From Pseudoduganella danionis (lineage in GTDB: Bacteria; Pseudomonadota; Gammaproteobacteria; Burkholderiales; Burkholderiaceae_D), in the NCBI RefSeq assembly GCF_009720775.1, contig NZ_WNKW01000001.1, positions 744,001 to 808,000 of the forward strand: a stretch of DNA of 64,000 nucleotides. Reading direction: 5' to 3'. This document shows, piece after piece, positions 12,542 through 20,631 of this stretch. Every line of letters begins with the position of its first letter. The first letter of the stretch is position 1. The translations under genes and the position numbers were made by a program. The notes beneath the pieces are model-generated. The model saw nothing but the letters and a program-made list of their open reading frames with translations, was not told where the DNA came from and did not search any database.

Positions 12542-13564
12542 TCATTGTGCATGGCCCTGGCCGGACTGGCCGCTGATATCGATGACTATTTTGCCGCGGG
12601 TATGGCCGCCAGCGAGCGCGCTGTAGGCCGCCGCCAGCTGGTCGAGTGGATAGATCCGGTCCAGTACGGGCTTAAGACGGCCAGCTTCTACCAGTGCTGC
12701 CAGTTCGGCGAGCTGGGCGCCATCGGGACGGGTCAGCAGGCCGTGGAATTCGCCATCGCGGGCGGCGGCTTGATCGACGTAGCGCTGCACCCCCGCTGCG
12801 GCCGCGCGGGCGATCGCTTCGGGCAAGCCGATGGACATCAGGGCGCTGGTATCGGACAGGCCTACCAGCCCGACGTAGCGGCCGCCGGGCGCCAGGCTGG
12901 CGATGCCGCGCTCCGTCAGCGCGCCGCAAACAGCATCGTACACTACGTCGTAGGGACCGAAATCCTCGAAGCGCTGGCTGCTGTAATCGATGGCCTGATC
13001 GGCGCCCAGCTGGCGCAGCAAGGCCTGATTGGCGCTGCCGGCGGTGGCGCTGACATGTGCGCCCAGATATTTGGCCAGCTGGATGGCGATACTACCCACG
13101 CCGCCGGCGCCGGCCTGTATCAGCAAACGTTCGCCCGGTTGCAAGCGGGCCCGTTCCCGCAAGGCCTGCCACGTGGTCAAGGCCACAGTAGGCAGGCTGG
13201 CGGCCTCGTAATGAGTAAGGCCGGCAGGTTTGCGTGCCAGCAGCGCGGGAGTGATAGCGACCCGTTCCGCATAGGCGCCGGCGCTGTGGCTGGGCAGGCG
13301 GGCATAGACTTCATCGCCGCGCTGGAAGCCGCTACCGACTGGAGCGGTAAGCACCACGCCGGATATATCGAAGCCGGGAATATGGGGGAAGTTCAGCGGC
13401 ATCAGCTGCTGGTAATGGCCGGCACGGATGGCCAGTTCCACCGGATTGATACTGGCGGCATGGACTTCCACCATGACCTGATGTTCCTGCGCTGCCGGTT
13501 CGGGTAGGCTGCCATAGGCCACCACTGACTGATCACCATAGCCGCTTAGATATGCTGCACGCAT
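12542..13564 (-). CDS. NADP-dependent quinone oxidoreductase-like (MDR superfamily)
   Basis: 340 residues, zinc-independent medium-chain dehydrogenase. The N-terminal GroES-like domain includes INPVELAIRAGHY and PHIPGFDISGVV, then a Rossmann fold with the GAGGVGSIAIQLAKYLGAHV dinucleotide-binding loop at about 151-170. No zinc-binding cysteines are seen. Members reduce quinones or alpha,beta-unsaturated carbonyls with NADPH (family knowledge). A good AAGGAG precedes the start. It is the first gene of a likely three-gene operon with the Old Yellow Enzyme and HxlR genes, and two same-spaced operators lie in its promoter. Confidence 0.88.
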   Translation of the reverse strand: MRAAYLSGYGDQSVVAYGSLPEPAAQEHQVMVEVHAASINPVELAIRAGHYQQLMPLNFPHIPGFDISGVVLTAPVGSGFQRGDEVYARLPSHSAGAYAERVAITPALLARKPAGLTHYEAASLPTVALTTWQALRERARLQPGERLLIQAGAGGVGSIAIQLAKYLGAHVSATAGSANQALLRQLGADQAIDYSSQRFEDFGPYDVVYDAVCGALTERGIASLAPGGRYVGLVGLSDTSALMSIGLPEAIARAAAAGVQRYVDQAAARDGEFHGLLTRPDGAQLAELAALVEAGRLKPVLDRIYPLDQLAAAYSALAGGHTRGKIVIDISGQSGQGHAQ

Positions 13565-13591
13565 GTTTGCTACTCCTTAGGTTGAGATTTT

Positions 13592-13620
13592 AAAATTAGT
13601 CTCATATTTGAACTAATTTT
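13592..13620. promoter_or_regulatory. Operator 1 of the HxlR/oxidoreductase operon
   Basis: Perfect 9-bp inverted repeat AAAATTAGT-N11-ACTAATTTT, 28 bp upstream of the oxidoreductase start. The same TTAGT-N11-ACTAA core recurs at 13638-13658. HxlR/YodB-type regulators bind dyads of TACT/AGTA type (family knowledge), so the HxlR protein encoded in the same operon is the obvious candidate. Confidence 0.6.
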
Positions 13621-13637
13621 CCAGCTATTTTATATGT

Positions 13638-13658
13638 TTAGTCTCTTTATTGAACTAA
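13638..13658. promoter_or_regulatory. Operator 2 of the HxlR/oxidoreductase operon
   Basis: TTAGT-N11-ACTAA, the same core, spacing and GTCTC...TTGAACTAA context as operator 1; the centres are 42 bp apart (about four helical turns). A TATAAA-like -10 on the minus strand lies between the two sites, so occupancy would block transcription. A further TTTAGTCTG half-site follows at about 13679. Confidence 0.55.
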
Positions 13659-13790
13659 TTTTTGTAATTGTTGAGTGATTTAGTCTGGTATATGCGTGCG
13701 CCTGGGCGAGGGCGCTCGGGTGCCGCAAAAGAGGGGGAGGAGGGGAGAGTATGGCGGCCACGCAGATCCGGCCGCCATGCGGGAGCGGGG

Positions 13791-15083
13791 TTAGCGGGTC
13801 AGGCGGTACAGCAGCAAGGCAGTGCGGATGGTGGCCCGTTCGATCGAGCTGATTTCCAGTTCTTCGTCAGGCGAGTGGGTGCCGCTGCCGGTGGCACCCA
13901 GACCGTCGAGGCTATCGAGCATGGGGGCAACGAACTGGATGTCGCCGGCGCCACGCTCACCGGGCGGGAAGGCGGGAATCTCGCCGAGTCCCGCATCGGC
14001 GCTGGTCTGCGAATAGATTTTCAGCAGGGCCAGATTGCCGGCTGTCGGCGCCATCGGTGGATAGTGTTCGTGGAATTCGATGCTGGCGCTGGTGCCGGGC
14101 AGGCTGGCTGCGACGATCGCACGCATTTTGGCGTGGGCACGGTCGCGCTGCTCGTAGTTCAGGTAGCGCAGATCGCCTTTGACGCTGGCGTTGGGCGAGA
14201 TGATGTTGTTCTTGCCTGCCACCTGTGCGCGGCTGCCTTCGACGCTGACGCCGGTGCCGCCCGCAATCAGGCCCGGGTTGAAGGTCAGATCCGGTTCGAT
14301 GACCTGCTGACGGAAGCCGTCGAGTATGCGGGCCGCTTCGTAGATGGCGCCATAGCCAGCACGCTCGCTGAACACGCCGCTCGAGTGTCCCTGTTTGCCC
14401 TGCACGGTGACTTCCCAATCGGACGAGGCGCGCCGGCCTACGGTGCCAGTATCGCCGCCCTGTTTGTTGCGCGCAGTGTTTTCGAATGCCAGTGCCAGAT
14501 CGCTGTGCTTGGCCAGCGCGAGCATGTCGGCACGCGAGACTTCTACCGGATTGCCGGCATTTTCCTCGTCGCCCGTGAAGATGATGCTGATGCGGGTGTT
14601 ATCGAGCGCGCCGGCGCGCTTGAGCGCATGCAGGGCCTGGATCAGGATGACGTCGCCGCCTTTCATGTCCGTCACGCCCTGGCCGCGTACGCGGTCGCCA
14701 TTGCGCTGCCACAGCGCGACGGGGCTATCCTTTTCGAACACGGTATCGAGGTGGCCAATCAGCAGCAAGCGCTTGCCCTGCTTGCCTTCGCGCGTGGCGA
14801 TCAGGTGGCCGGCACGCTGCACGCTGGCCGGCATCTCGGCCCAGCGGGTCTGGAAGCCCAGTTGTTCGAACTGGTCGCGGAACAGCGCCCCTACGGCGCG
14901 CACGCCTGCGTGATTCATGGTGCCGCTGTTGATGTTGACGGCGCGCTCGAGCAGTTGCAGGCCCTGTTCGTTGTGGGCTTTCACGTCGGCGACGATGCGC
15001 TGTTCGATGGGGGAGAGGGTAGCCGCCTGCACGGTGGCACAGGCCAGCGTGAGGACGGCAAACGCGATTTGCTTCAAGCTCAT
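13791..15083 (-). CDS. Exported M20 family zinc peptidase (glutamate carboxypeptidase-like)
   Basis: 430 residues from the ATG opening MSLKQIAFAVLTLACATVQA, a clear Sec signal peptide cleaved at about residue 20-21; the 54-residue upstream extension in frame is rejected. Di-zinc M20 hallmarks are intact: GHLDTVF (His111, Asp113), bridging Asp139 in TDMKGG, and catalytic/ligand GDEEN (Glu173, Glu174), with the dimerisation lid between. It resembles periplasmic carboxypeptidase G2-like enzymes that remove C-terminal glutamate, but substrate specificity is inferred only. Transcribed toward the HxlR operon with its own short upstream gap. Confidence 0.88.
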   Translation of the reverse strand: MSLKQIAFAVLTLACATVQAATLSPIEQRIVADVKAHNEQGLQLLERAVNINSGTMNHAGVRAVGALFRDQFEQLGFQTRWAEMPASVQRAGHLIATREGKQGKRLLLIGHLDTVFEKDSPVALWQRNGDRVRGQGVTDMKGGDVILIQALHALKRAGALDNTRISIIFTGDEENAGNPVEVSRADMLALAKHSDLALAFENTARNKQGGDTGTVGRRASSDWEVTVQGKQGHSSGVFSERAGYGAIYEAARILDGFRQQVIEPDLTFNPGLIAGGTGVSVEGSRAQVAGKNNIISPNASVKGDLRYLNYEQRDRAHAKMRAIVAASLPGTSASIEFHEHYPPMAPTAGNLALLKIYSQTSADAGLGEIPAFPPGERGAGDIQFVAPMLDSLDGLGATGSGTHSPDEELEISSIERATIRTALLLYRLTR

Positions 15084-15186
15084 GGACGCTCCATCTGAGT
15101 ACAGTGAGGGACGCCGTAGCATAGCACTGTCAGCGTGCCATGATGTCGCCGGAATGCAGTCGCAGGGGAGGGCTAGTTTGATGGTC

Positions 15187-15369
15187 TTAGTTGACGGTGA
15201 ACTGGGCGGGAATTTCGATGCCGCCACTGCGTGCGGCTTCTGCATAGGCTTGCAGTTCCGCGATCACGGCGTCCAGCTGTTCCTGGCCGGGGTTGGCCTG
15301 AAACGATTTAATGCGCTCGTTCATGAGCGTTACCTGTCTACTCCAGTCCAGTCGATTCGCTTTGCTCAT
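15187..15369 (-). CDS. Small hypothetical protein (60 aa)
   Basis: 60 residues starting MSKANRLDWSRQVTLMNERI, preceded by GGAG at good spacing. Helical, soluble, no cysteines or signal peptide, ending EIPAQFTVN. A longer frame upstream would overlap the TetR gene and is not needed. It lies between the TetR regulator gene (47 bp upstream) and the M20 peptidase gene. Function unknown; it is called a gene because of the ribosome-binding site, codon use like its neighbours and the defined gap around it. Confidence 0.6.
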   Translation of the reverse strand: MSKANRLDWSRQVTLMNERIKSFQANPGQEQLDAVIAELQAYAEAARSGGIEIPAQFTVN

Positions 15370-15416
15370 ATATCTGCTCCATGTAAAAAAAGCAGTATAG
15401 ACCAAATGATAAAATT

Positions 15417-16127
15417 TTACAGCGCCTGCTGCTGTACGCCGTGCAGGAACAGCTTCAGGCCCTGCTGCACGCGGGCCTGCCGCACTTCCGGCGTCAGGGC
15501 GGACTCCTGCGGGAATAGCAGGCTGCACATGCCGTCGCCCAGCACGCAGTTCAGCAGGTGGAAGGCCAGTACATCGCTGGAGAAGTCGCTGCGCAAGCGG
15601 GCGCGGATGTCCGGCCGGTCGAAATAGCGCGCCAGTTCCTTGCGCGTCTGCTTGGGCCCCGCTTCATAAAAAGCTTCGGCCAGTTCGGGCGACGTGCGCG
15701 ACTCGCCCAGCACCATGCGGTAGAGCTGATTGGATTTAGGCTGCGACAGCAGTTCCAGAAAACGCAGCGAGAAATCGGTCAGCACCTCTTCCATCGGCCG
15801 CGTATCGGTCTCCATGCTGCGCATCCCTTCGAAGAAGTGGGCGCGGCGATTGACGATGACGGCATTGAGCAGGCCCACTTTGCCGCCGAACTTGACGTAG
15901 ATAGTACGCACGGCCACATGCGCTTCGCGCGCAATCATTTCCAGACTGACGTTGCCATAGCCTTTGTCGAGGAACAGGCGACCGGCTGTCTGTAACAAGG
16001 CTTGCTGGCGCGCTTCCTTGTCGGCGGCGCGCGGGCGGCCGGCACTCTTGCCGCCGCATGGCGTGCTGTCGTTCTGCTGGGCGATTTCCTCGGGGCAATC
16101 AGTTTCGTCGAGGTCGTGGGCATTCAT
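15417..16127 (-). CDS. TetR/AcrR-family repressor of the adjacent efflux operon
   Basis: 236 residues from the ATG of MNAHDLDETDCPEE; in-frame ATGs further upstream (to 16160 or 16196) cannot be excluded because none has a clear ribosome-binding site. After a polar extension with GRPRAADKEARQQALLQ, the TetR helix-turn-helix occupies about 58-80 (VSLEMIAREAHVAVRTIYVKF). The C-terminal ligand domain is typical in size. It is divergent from emrA-emrB-OMF and shares a promoter region containing an 8-bp-arm palindrome next to the efflux -35 box, which makes it the predicted local repressor (inference). Confidence 0.88.
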   Translation of the reverse strand: MNAHDLDETDCPEEIAQQNDSTPCGGKSAGRPRAADKEARQQALLQTAGRLFLDKGYGNVSLEMIAREAHVAVRTIYVKFGGKVGLLNAVIVNRRAHFFEGMRSMETDTRPMEEVLTDFSLRFLELLSQPKSNQLYRMVLGESRTSPELAEAFYEAGPKQTRKELARYFDRPDIRARLRSDFSSDVLAFHLLNCVLGDGMCSLLFPQESALTPEVRQARVQQGLKLFLHGVQQQAL

Positions 16128-16174
16128 GATCGTGAGTGTAGTGAGCTTGGATACCTTCATCGTAGTGCAAAATA

Positions 16175-16198
16175 AAATGAAATGCAATCGTTTCATTT
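16175..16198. promoter_or_regulatory. TetR operator between repressor and efflux operon
   Basis: AAATGAAA-N8-TTTCATTT, a perfect 8-bp-arm palindrome directly upstream of the -35 box of the efflux promoter. An extra TTTCATTT half-site occurs near 16240, downstream of the -10 box. The length (24 bp) and position fit a TetR dimer-pair operator. Confidence 0.65.
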
Positions 16199-16199
16199 C

Positions 16200-16227
16200 T
16201 TGACTTTGCCCAAAAAAGGGCCATAAT
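16200..16227 (+). promoter_or_regulatory. Sigma70 promoter of the efflux operon
   Basis: TTGACT (16200-16205), a 16-bp spacer and CATAAT (16222-16227), 37 bp before the emrA start and abutting the palindromic operator. Confidence 0.65.
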
Positions 16228-16263
16228 GCACCTCTCTCATTTCATTTTTTATTGGAGCAGCAC

Positions 16264-17397
16264 ATGTCCACTCAGCAAAATCAGGAACAGAAAGTGCTCA
16301 GCGCTGTCCCTGCCGCCCCGGCCGCGACGCCGCCTGCCAACCGCCGCGTGGTGGTGATTGCCGCCGTGATTGGTCTGGTCGCTCTGGCTCTGGGTGGCCG
16401 CATGTGGTACCGCAGCCATTACTACGTCGAGACGGAAAATGCCTACATCGCTGGCCACGTGCACAATGTTTCGGCGCGCATCGCTGGTACCGTGACCAAG
16501 GTGCTGATCGACGATAACCAGATGGTGCATGCCGGCGATGTGATTGCAGAACTTGATCCATTTGATCAGCAAGTGAAAGTGGAGCAGATCCAGGCGCAGA
16601 TTGGCTCGGTCGAGCAGCAGATTGCCCAGGCCGACGCCCAGATCGCGCAAGTGCAGGCGCAGGCCAGCGCCGCCGCCGCGCAGGTGGCCCAGTCGGAAGC
16701 CCAGCTGGTACGGGCCAAGCAGGATGCCGAGCGTTTCGGCCAGCTGTATAACAGCCAGATGAAAGCCGTGTCGAAAGCGGAACTCGATGCTGCCGTGGCA
16801 GCCCGCGCGAGCGCGACGGCCGATGTGACGGCCCGCAAGGATAGCGCAGCCGCTGCCAAAGCCCAGATCAGCGCCGCCCATGCCGCGCGCGATGTACTCA
16901 AGGCGCAGGCTTCGGTACTGCGCGTGCAGCTCAAGGACGCCCAGCAGCAGCTCGCTTACAACCGCGTGCTGGCACCCGTGGATGGCCGCATCGGCAAGCG
17001 TACGGTGGAAGTGGGCCAGCGCGTGACGGCCGGCCAGCAACTGACGGCCATCGTGCAGGAAAACGTCTGGCTGACGGCCAACTTCAAGGAAACCCAGTTG
17101 GCTGAACTCAAGCCGGGCCTGGAAGTGAAAGTCTCGATCGATGCAATTCCGGGCAAGGAGCTGATCGGCAAAGTGGAAAGTTTTGCACCGGCCTCCGGCG
17201 CCCAGTTCGCGCTGCTGCCAGCTGATAACGCCACCGGTAACTTCACCAAGATCGTCCAGCGCGTCCCCGTGAAAATCGTCTTCAAGCCGGAAGATGTGAA
17301 AGCCCTCAGCGGCCGTCTGGTGCCGGGCATGTCGGCCATCGCCGAAGTCTCGCTGAAAAATTCCGGCGCTGCTGCCGAAGCTAAAGCTGCCCACTAA
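16264..17397 (+). CDS. emrA: HlyD/EmrA-family membrane fusion protein
   Basis: 377 residues from the ATG preceded by GGAG (a TTG four codons upstream lacks support). One N-terminal membrane anchor at about 28-44, then the lipoyl-like half-motif ENAYIAGHVHNVSARIAGTVTKVLIDDNQMV, a long coiled-coil hairpin rich in Gln/Ala (about 105-215), and the returning lipoyl/beta-barrel region (NRVLAPVDGRIGKRTVEVGQRV). It bridges the inner-membrane MFS pump to the outer-membrane channel. Operon order with emrB 11 bp downstream and an OMF gene is the EmrAB-TolC arrangement. Symbol given by family resemblance; drug specificity cannot be read from sequence. Confidence 0.88.
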   Translation: MSTQQNQEQKVLSAVPAAPAATPPANRRVVVIAAVIGLVALALGGRMWYRSHYYVETENAYIAGHVHNVSARIAGTVTKVLIDDNQMVHAGDVIAELDPFDQQVKVEQIQAQIGSVEQQIAQADAQIAQVQAQASAAAAQVAQSEAQLVRAKQDAERFGQLYNSQMKAVSKAELDAAVAARASATADVTARKDSAAAAKAQISAAHAARDVLKAQASVLRVQLKDAQQQLAYNRVLAPVDGRIGKRTVEVGQRVTAGQQLTAIVQENVWLTANFKETQLAELKPGLEVKVSIDAIPGKELIGKVESFAPASGAQFALLPADNATGNFTKIVQRVPVKIVFKPEDVKALSGRLVPGMSAIAEVSLKNSGAAAEAKAAH

Positions 17398-17408
17398 GGA
17401 GCTGCCTC

Positions 17409-19019
17409 ATGGCTAGCACAACCCACGATACGCCAGCGGCGCTGAAGCCGTTTGCACCGCCAGCGCCGGGCGAGAAGGTCAGCGCCCGCACCTGGATGGC
17501 AGTAGCGGCAGGGATGCTGGGCGCCTTCATGGCGGTGCTCGATATCCAGATCACCAACTCCTCGCTCAAGGATATCCTCGGCACGCTGTCGGCCACGCAG
17601 GAAGAAGGTTCGTGGATCGCCACCGCCTATCTGGTGGCCGAAATCATCATCATCCCCATGACAGGGCTGATGACGCGCGTGTTCGGCATGCGCGCCTACA
17701 TGATAGGGACGACTTCGCTGTTCCTGCTGTGCTCTACGCTGTGCGGTTTCGCCTGGAATCTGCCCAGCATGATCGTGTTCCGCATGATGCAGGGCTTCAC
17801 GGGTGGTGCGCTGATTCCGATGGCGATGACGCTGGTGATGGCCAAGCTGCCGGCCACCAAGCGCGCAACCGGTATGGCGATCTTTGGCCTGACGGCCACG
17901 CTGGCGCCGTCCATGGGCCCGACCTTCGGCGGCTACCTGAGCGAGCTGTATGGCTGGCCTTCGATCTTCTATATAAACTGGGGCCCCGGCCTGCTGCTGA
18001 TCGCCGGTATTGCGCTGGGACTGGACAAGGAAAAGCGCCAGCTCAATCTGCTCTACAACGCCGACTGGCTGGGCATCGCTTTCATGGCCGTGGGGCTGGG
18101 CAGCCTGACCATCTTCCTCGAAGAAGGCAATAGCAAGGACTGGTTCGAATCGAGCTTCATCATCACCTTTGCTGCGCTGGCGATTATCGGCCTGCTCGGC
18201 TGGGCCGTGACGGGCGCACTGCGCAAGCAGCCTTTCGTCAATCTGGGGCTGTACGGTCAGCGTAATTTCTTCGCGGCCACGGCGCTGTCGATGGCGATGG
18301 GTATGGGCCTGTACGGTTCGTCCTTCCTGCTGCCGCTGTATCTGGGCCAGATCGCCGGCTACTCGCCGATGCAGATCGGTGAAGTGATCATGTGGGCTGG
18401 TCTGCCGCAGCTGTTCATCATGCCGTTCGTGGCCAAGCTCTCGTCCAAGGTAGATAACCGCATCCTGTGTACGTTTGGTCTGCTGCTGTTCGGCGGTTCC
18501 TGCTTCATGAATGCGTATATGGATGCTACCACCGGCTACGACCAGCTACTGCTGTCGCAGATCGTGCGTGCGCTGGGTCAGCCTTTCGTGATGCTGACGC
18601 TGTCGAACTTCGCCATGAACGGTATTCAGCCCAAGGACATGCCTTCCGCATCGAGCCTGATTAACATGACCCGCAATCTGGGCGGTTCCATCGGCATCGC
18701 TTTGCTGGCCACGGCGCTGACCTCGCGCGAGCATTTCCATTCGCAGCGACTGGGTGAATCGGTGACGGGCTTTGCTGCTGCCACGCAGGAGCGTCTGGCT
18801 GCGCTGACGCAGTCCTTCCTGAGCCGCGGCTTCGATAGCGCTACGGCGGGCGATATGGCACTCAAGGCGATCGACGGCATCGTGCGGCGCGAAGCGTATG
18901 TGATGGCGTATAACGACGGCTTCTTCCTGGTGGGGGCCGTGCTGTTCGGCTGCATAGGCGTGCTGTGGTTCTCGGACAAAGTTAAAGCCCCTTCGGGTGG
19001 CGGTGGTGGTGCGCACTAA
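17409..19019 (+). CDS. emrB: DHA2-family MFS multidrug exporter, EmrB type
   Basis: 536 residues with about 14 predicted membrane segments, the size and topology of EmrB/QacA-type proton antiporters. The first helix begins at about residue 30 after a polar N-terminus; DIQITNSSLKDILGTLS and the motif C-like segment GLTATLAPSMGPTFGGYLSE are characteristic. It pumps hydrophobic compounds out through the EmrA-OMF conduit. Second gene of the TetR-controlled operon. Nothing broken or unusual is seen. Confidence 0.9.
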   Translation: MASTTHDTPAALKPFAPPAPGEKVSARTWMAVAAGMLGAFMAVLDIQITNSSLKDILGTLSATQEEGSWIATAYLVAEIIIIPMTGLMTRVFGMRAYMIGTTSLFLLCSTLCGFAWNLPSMIVFRMMQGFTGGALIPMAMTLVMAKLPATKRATGMAIFGLTATLAPSMGPTFGGYLSELYGWPSIFYINWGPGLLLIAGIALGLDKEKRQLNLLYNADWLGIAFMAVGLGSLTIFLEEGNSKDWFESSFIITFAALAIIGLLGWAVTGALRKQPFVNLGLYGQRNFFAATALSMAMGMGLYGSSFLLPLYLGQIAGYSPMQIGEVIMWAGLPQLFIMPFVAKLSSKVDNRILCTFGLLLFGGSCFMNAYMDATTGYDQLLLSQIVRALGQPFVMLTLSNFAMNGIQPKDMPSASSLINMTRNLGGSIGIALLATALTSREHFHSQRLGESVTGFAAATQERLAALTQSFLSRGFDSATAGDMALKAIDGIVRREAYVMAYNDGFFLVGAVLFGCIGVLWFSDKVKAPSGGGGGAH

Positions 19020-19078
19020 GTGTTCTGTTCAGAACCGAATGCTGCACCCGACAAATCAAATACAAGTGAGGTAACACC

Positions 19079-20560
19079 ATGTTCCATTCCGCTTTACAGC
19101 GCCTGACTCTGGCCACCGCCGTTGCGCTGGCTGTCACTGGTTGCGCCACGGTCGGTAGCGATTTCTCTGCACCGCCGGCTGTCGCCGATGCCGGCTTCCG
19201 CCATCTGGCGCCAGGCGCCAGCAGCGAAGCACGTCTGCCGGCCCAGTGGTGGAGCGTCTTCAACGACGCCACGCTGGACCGTCTGGAGCAGACCGCGCTG
19301 CGCGACAATCCGGGCGTGAAAGCAGCGGCCCAGCGTCTGGTTCAGGCGCTCGAGCAGGCCGGTGTGACGCGTTCCAGCCAGCAGCCGCAGATCAATGCAC
19401 GCAGCTCGATCGGCAACTCGCGCACGTCGGCCGAGACGTCGCAGGGGCTGGCGCTGGGTGGCCGTTCCATCAAGGGTAACGATTATCAGATCGGTGCCAC
19501 GCTGTCGTATGAAGTGGATCTGCTGGGCCGCGTACGCCGTCTGGTGGAAGCATCCGATGCGCAGGCACTGGCTGCGGAAGCAGACCGCGATGGTGTGCTG
19601 TTGCTGCTGTCGTCGCAAGTGGCCACCACCTACTGGCAGTTGCGTGGTCTCGATGCGGAAATGGCGATTCTGAACAGCGCGCTCGATACGCGGCGCGAAT
19701 CGGAAGAGCTGGTGACGGCGCGCTTCAACGCCGGCCTGTCGAATGAACTCGATGTATCGCGTGCCCGTATCGAACGGGCCAACGCGCAGGCCGATCTGCA
19801 TGAAGTGCAGCGTCAGCGCAATCTGCTCGAACATAGTCTGGCGACGCTGGTCGGTGCGTCACCCGCAGCGCTGCAACTGCCTGTCAGCAGCAACGCCGCC
19901 AGCTTGCCGCTGCCGCCGGCGATTCCGGTCGGCCTGCCAGCCAGCGTGCTGGCCCAGCGCCCGGACCTGGCCGGCAGCGTCGCGACGCTGCGCTCGGCCA
20001 ACGCGCAGGTGGGCGTGGCCGAAGGCGCGTTCTATCCTTCGTTCAGCCTGACGGGTAACTTCGGCTTTGCATCGGAAAGCCTGCGCGATCTGAGCAAGGG
20101 CGGCGCGCGTCAGTTCAGCGCCGGTCCATTGGCGCTGTCGCTGCCGCTGTTCGACGGTGGCCGTAACAAGTCGAATCTGGCGGTGGCGAAGGCACGCTAC
20201 GAAGAAGCTGTGGCCAACCACCAGAGCAAGCTGCTGACGGCACTGCGCGAGGTGGAAGATGCGCTGTCCGACGTGCAGCAGCGTCAGTTGCAGGGCGAGG
20301 CGCAGGCCACGTCGCAGGTAGCGGCAGCACGTGGCTATCTGGTGGCGCGCGCCCGTTACGAGCGCGGCGTATCGACCTATCTGGATGTGACGGATGCCCA
20401 GCGCAGCGCGCTGGCCGCTGACCGTGCCGCCGTGCAGATCAACACTCAGCGTCTGCTGGCTGCTGTGTCGGTAGCGCGTGCGCTGGGCGCAGGCTGGCAG
20501 CCTTCCGCGCAGCTGGCACAGGTGGCGCAGAACGCTGCGCTCAAGCCTGCCGCGCGCTAA
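19079..20560 (+). CDS. Outer-membrane efflux lipoprotein (NodT/OprM family)
   Basis: 493 residues. An N-terminal lipobox (AVTGCA, Cys22) marks an outer-membrane lipoprotein. Two repeated OEP halves follow (about 60-260 and 270-480) with the usual periodic coiled-coil helices; LALSLPLFDGGRNKSNLAVAKARYEEAV starts the second. It forms the TolC-like exit duct for EmrA/EmrB, 59 bp upstream. Third and last gene of the operon; no terminator with a T tract is seen after it, but a strong hairpin follows at 20601-20631. Confidence 0.9.
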   Translation: MFHSALQRLTLATAVALAVTGCATVGSDFSAPPAVADAGFRHLAPGASSEARLPAQWWSVFNDATLDRLEQTALRDNPGVKAAAQRLVQALEQAGVTRSSQQPQINARSSIGNSRTSAETSQGLALGGRSIKGNDYQIGATLSYEVDLLGRVRRLVEASDAQALAAEADRDGVLLLLSSQVATTYWQLRGLDAEMAILNSALDTRRESEELVTARFNAGLSNELDVSRARIERANAQADLHEVQRQRNLLEHSLATLVGASPAALQLPVSSNAASLPLPPAIPVGLPASVLAQRPDLAGSVATLRSANAQVGVAEGAFYPSFSLTGNFGFASESLRDLSKGGARQFSAGPLALSLPLFDGGRNKSNLAVAKARYEEAVANHQSKLLTALREVEDALSDVQQRQLQGEAQATSQVAAARGYLVARARYERGVSTYLDVTDAQRSALAADRAAVQINTQRLLAAVSVARALGAGWQPSAQLAQVAQNAALKPAAR

Positions 20561-20600
20561 GTCTGCGCGATTAGCGGGCGGACCAAGGTAGTAGACTAAA

Positions 20601-20631
20601 ATACTAGCCTCACCATTTCCGAGGCTAGTAT
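20601..20631 (+). promoter_or_regulatory. Hairpin covering the ribosome-binding site and start of the M49-like gene
   Basis: Perfect 11-bp inverted repeat, ATACTAGCCTC / GAGGCTAGTAT, with a 9-nt loop. The right arm contains the only Shine-Dalgarno (GAGG) and the first two bases of the ATG at 20630. In RNA the fold would hide the initiation site, as in RNA thermometers and other translational switches. It has no T tract, so a simple terminator is less likely. Confidence 0.55.
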
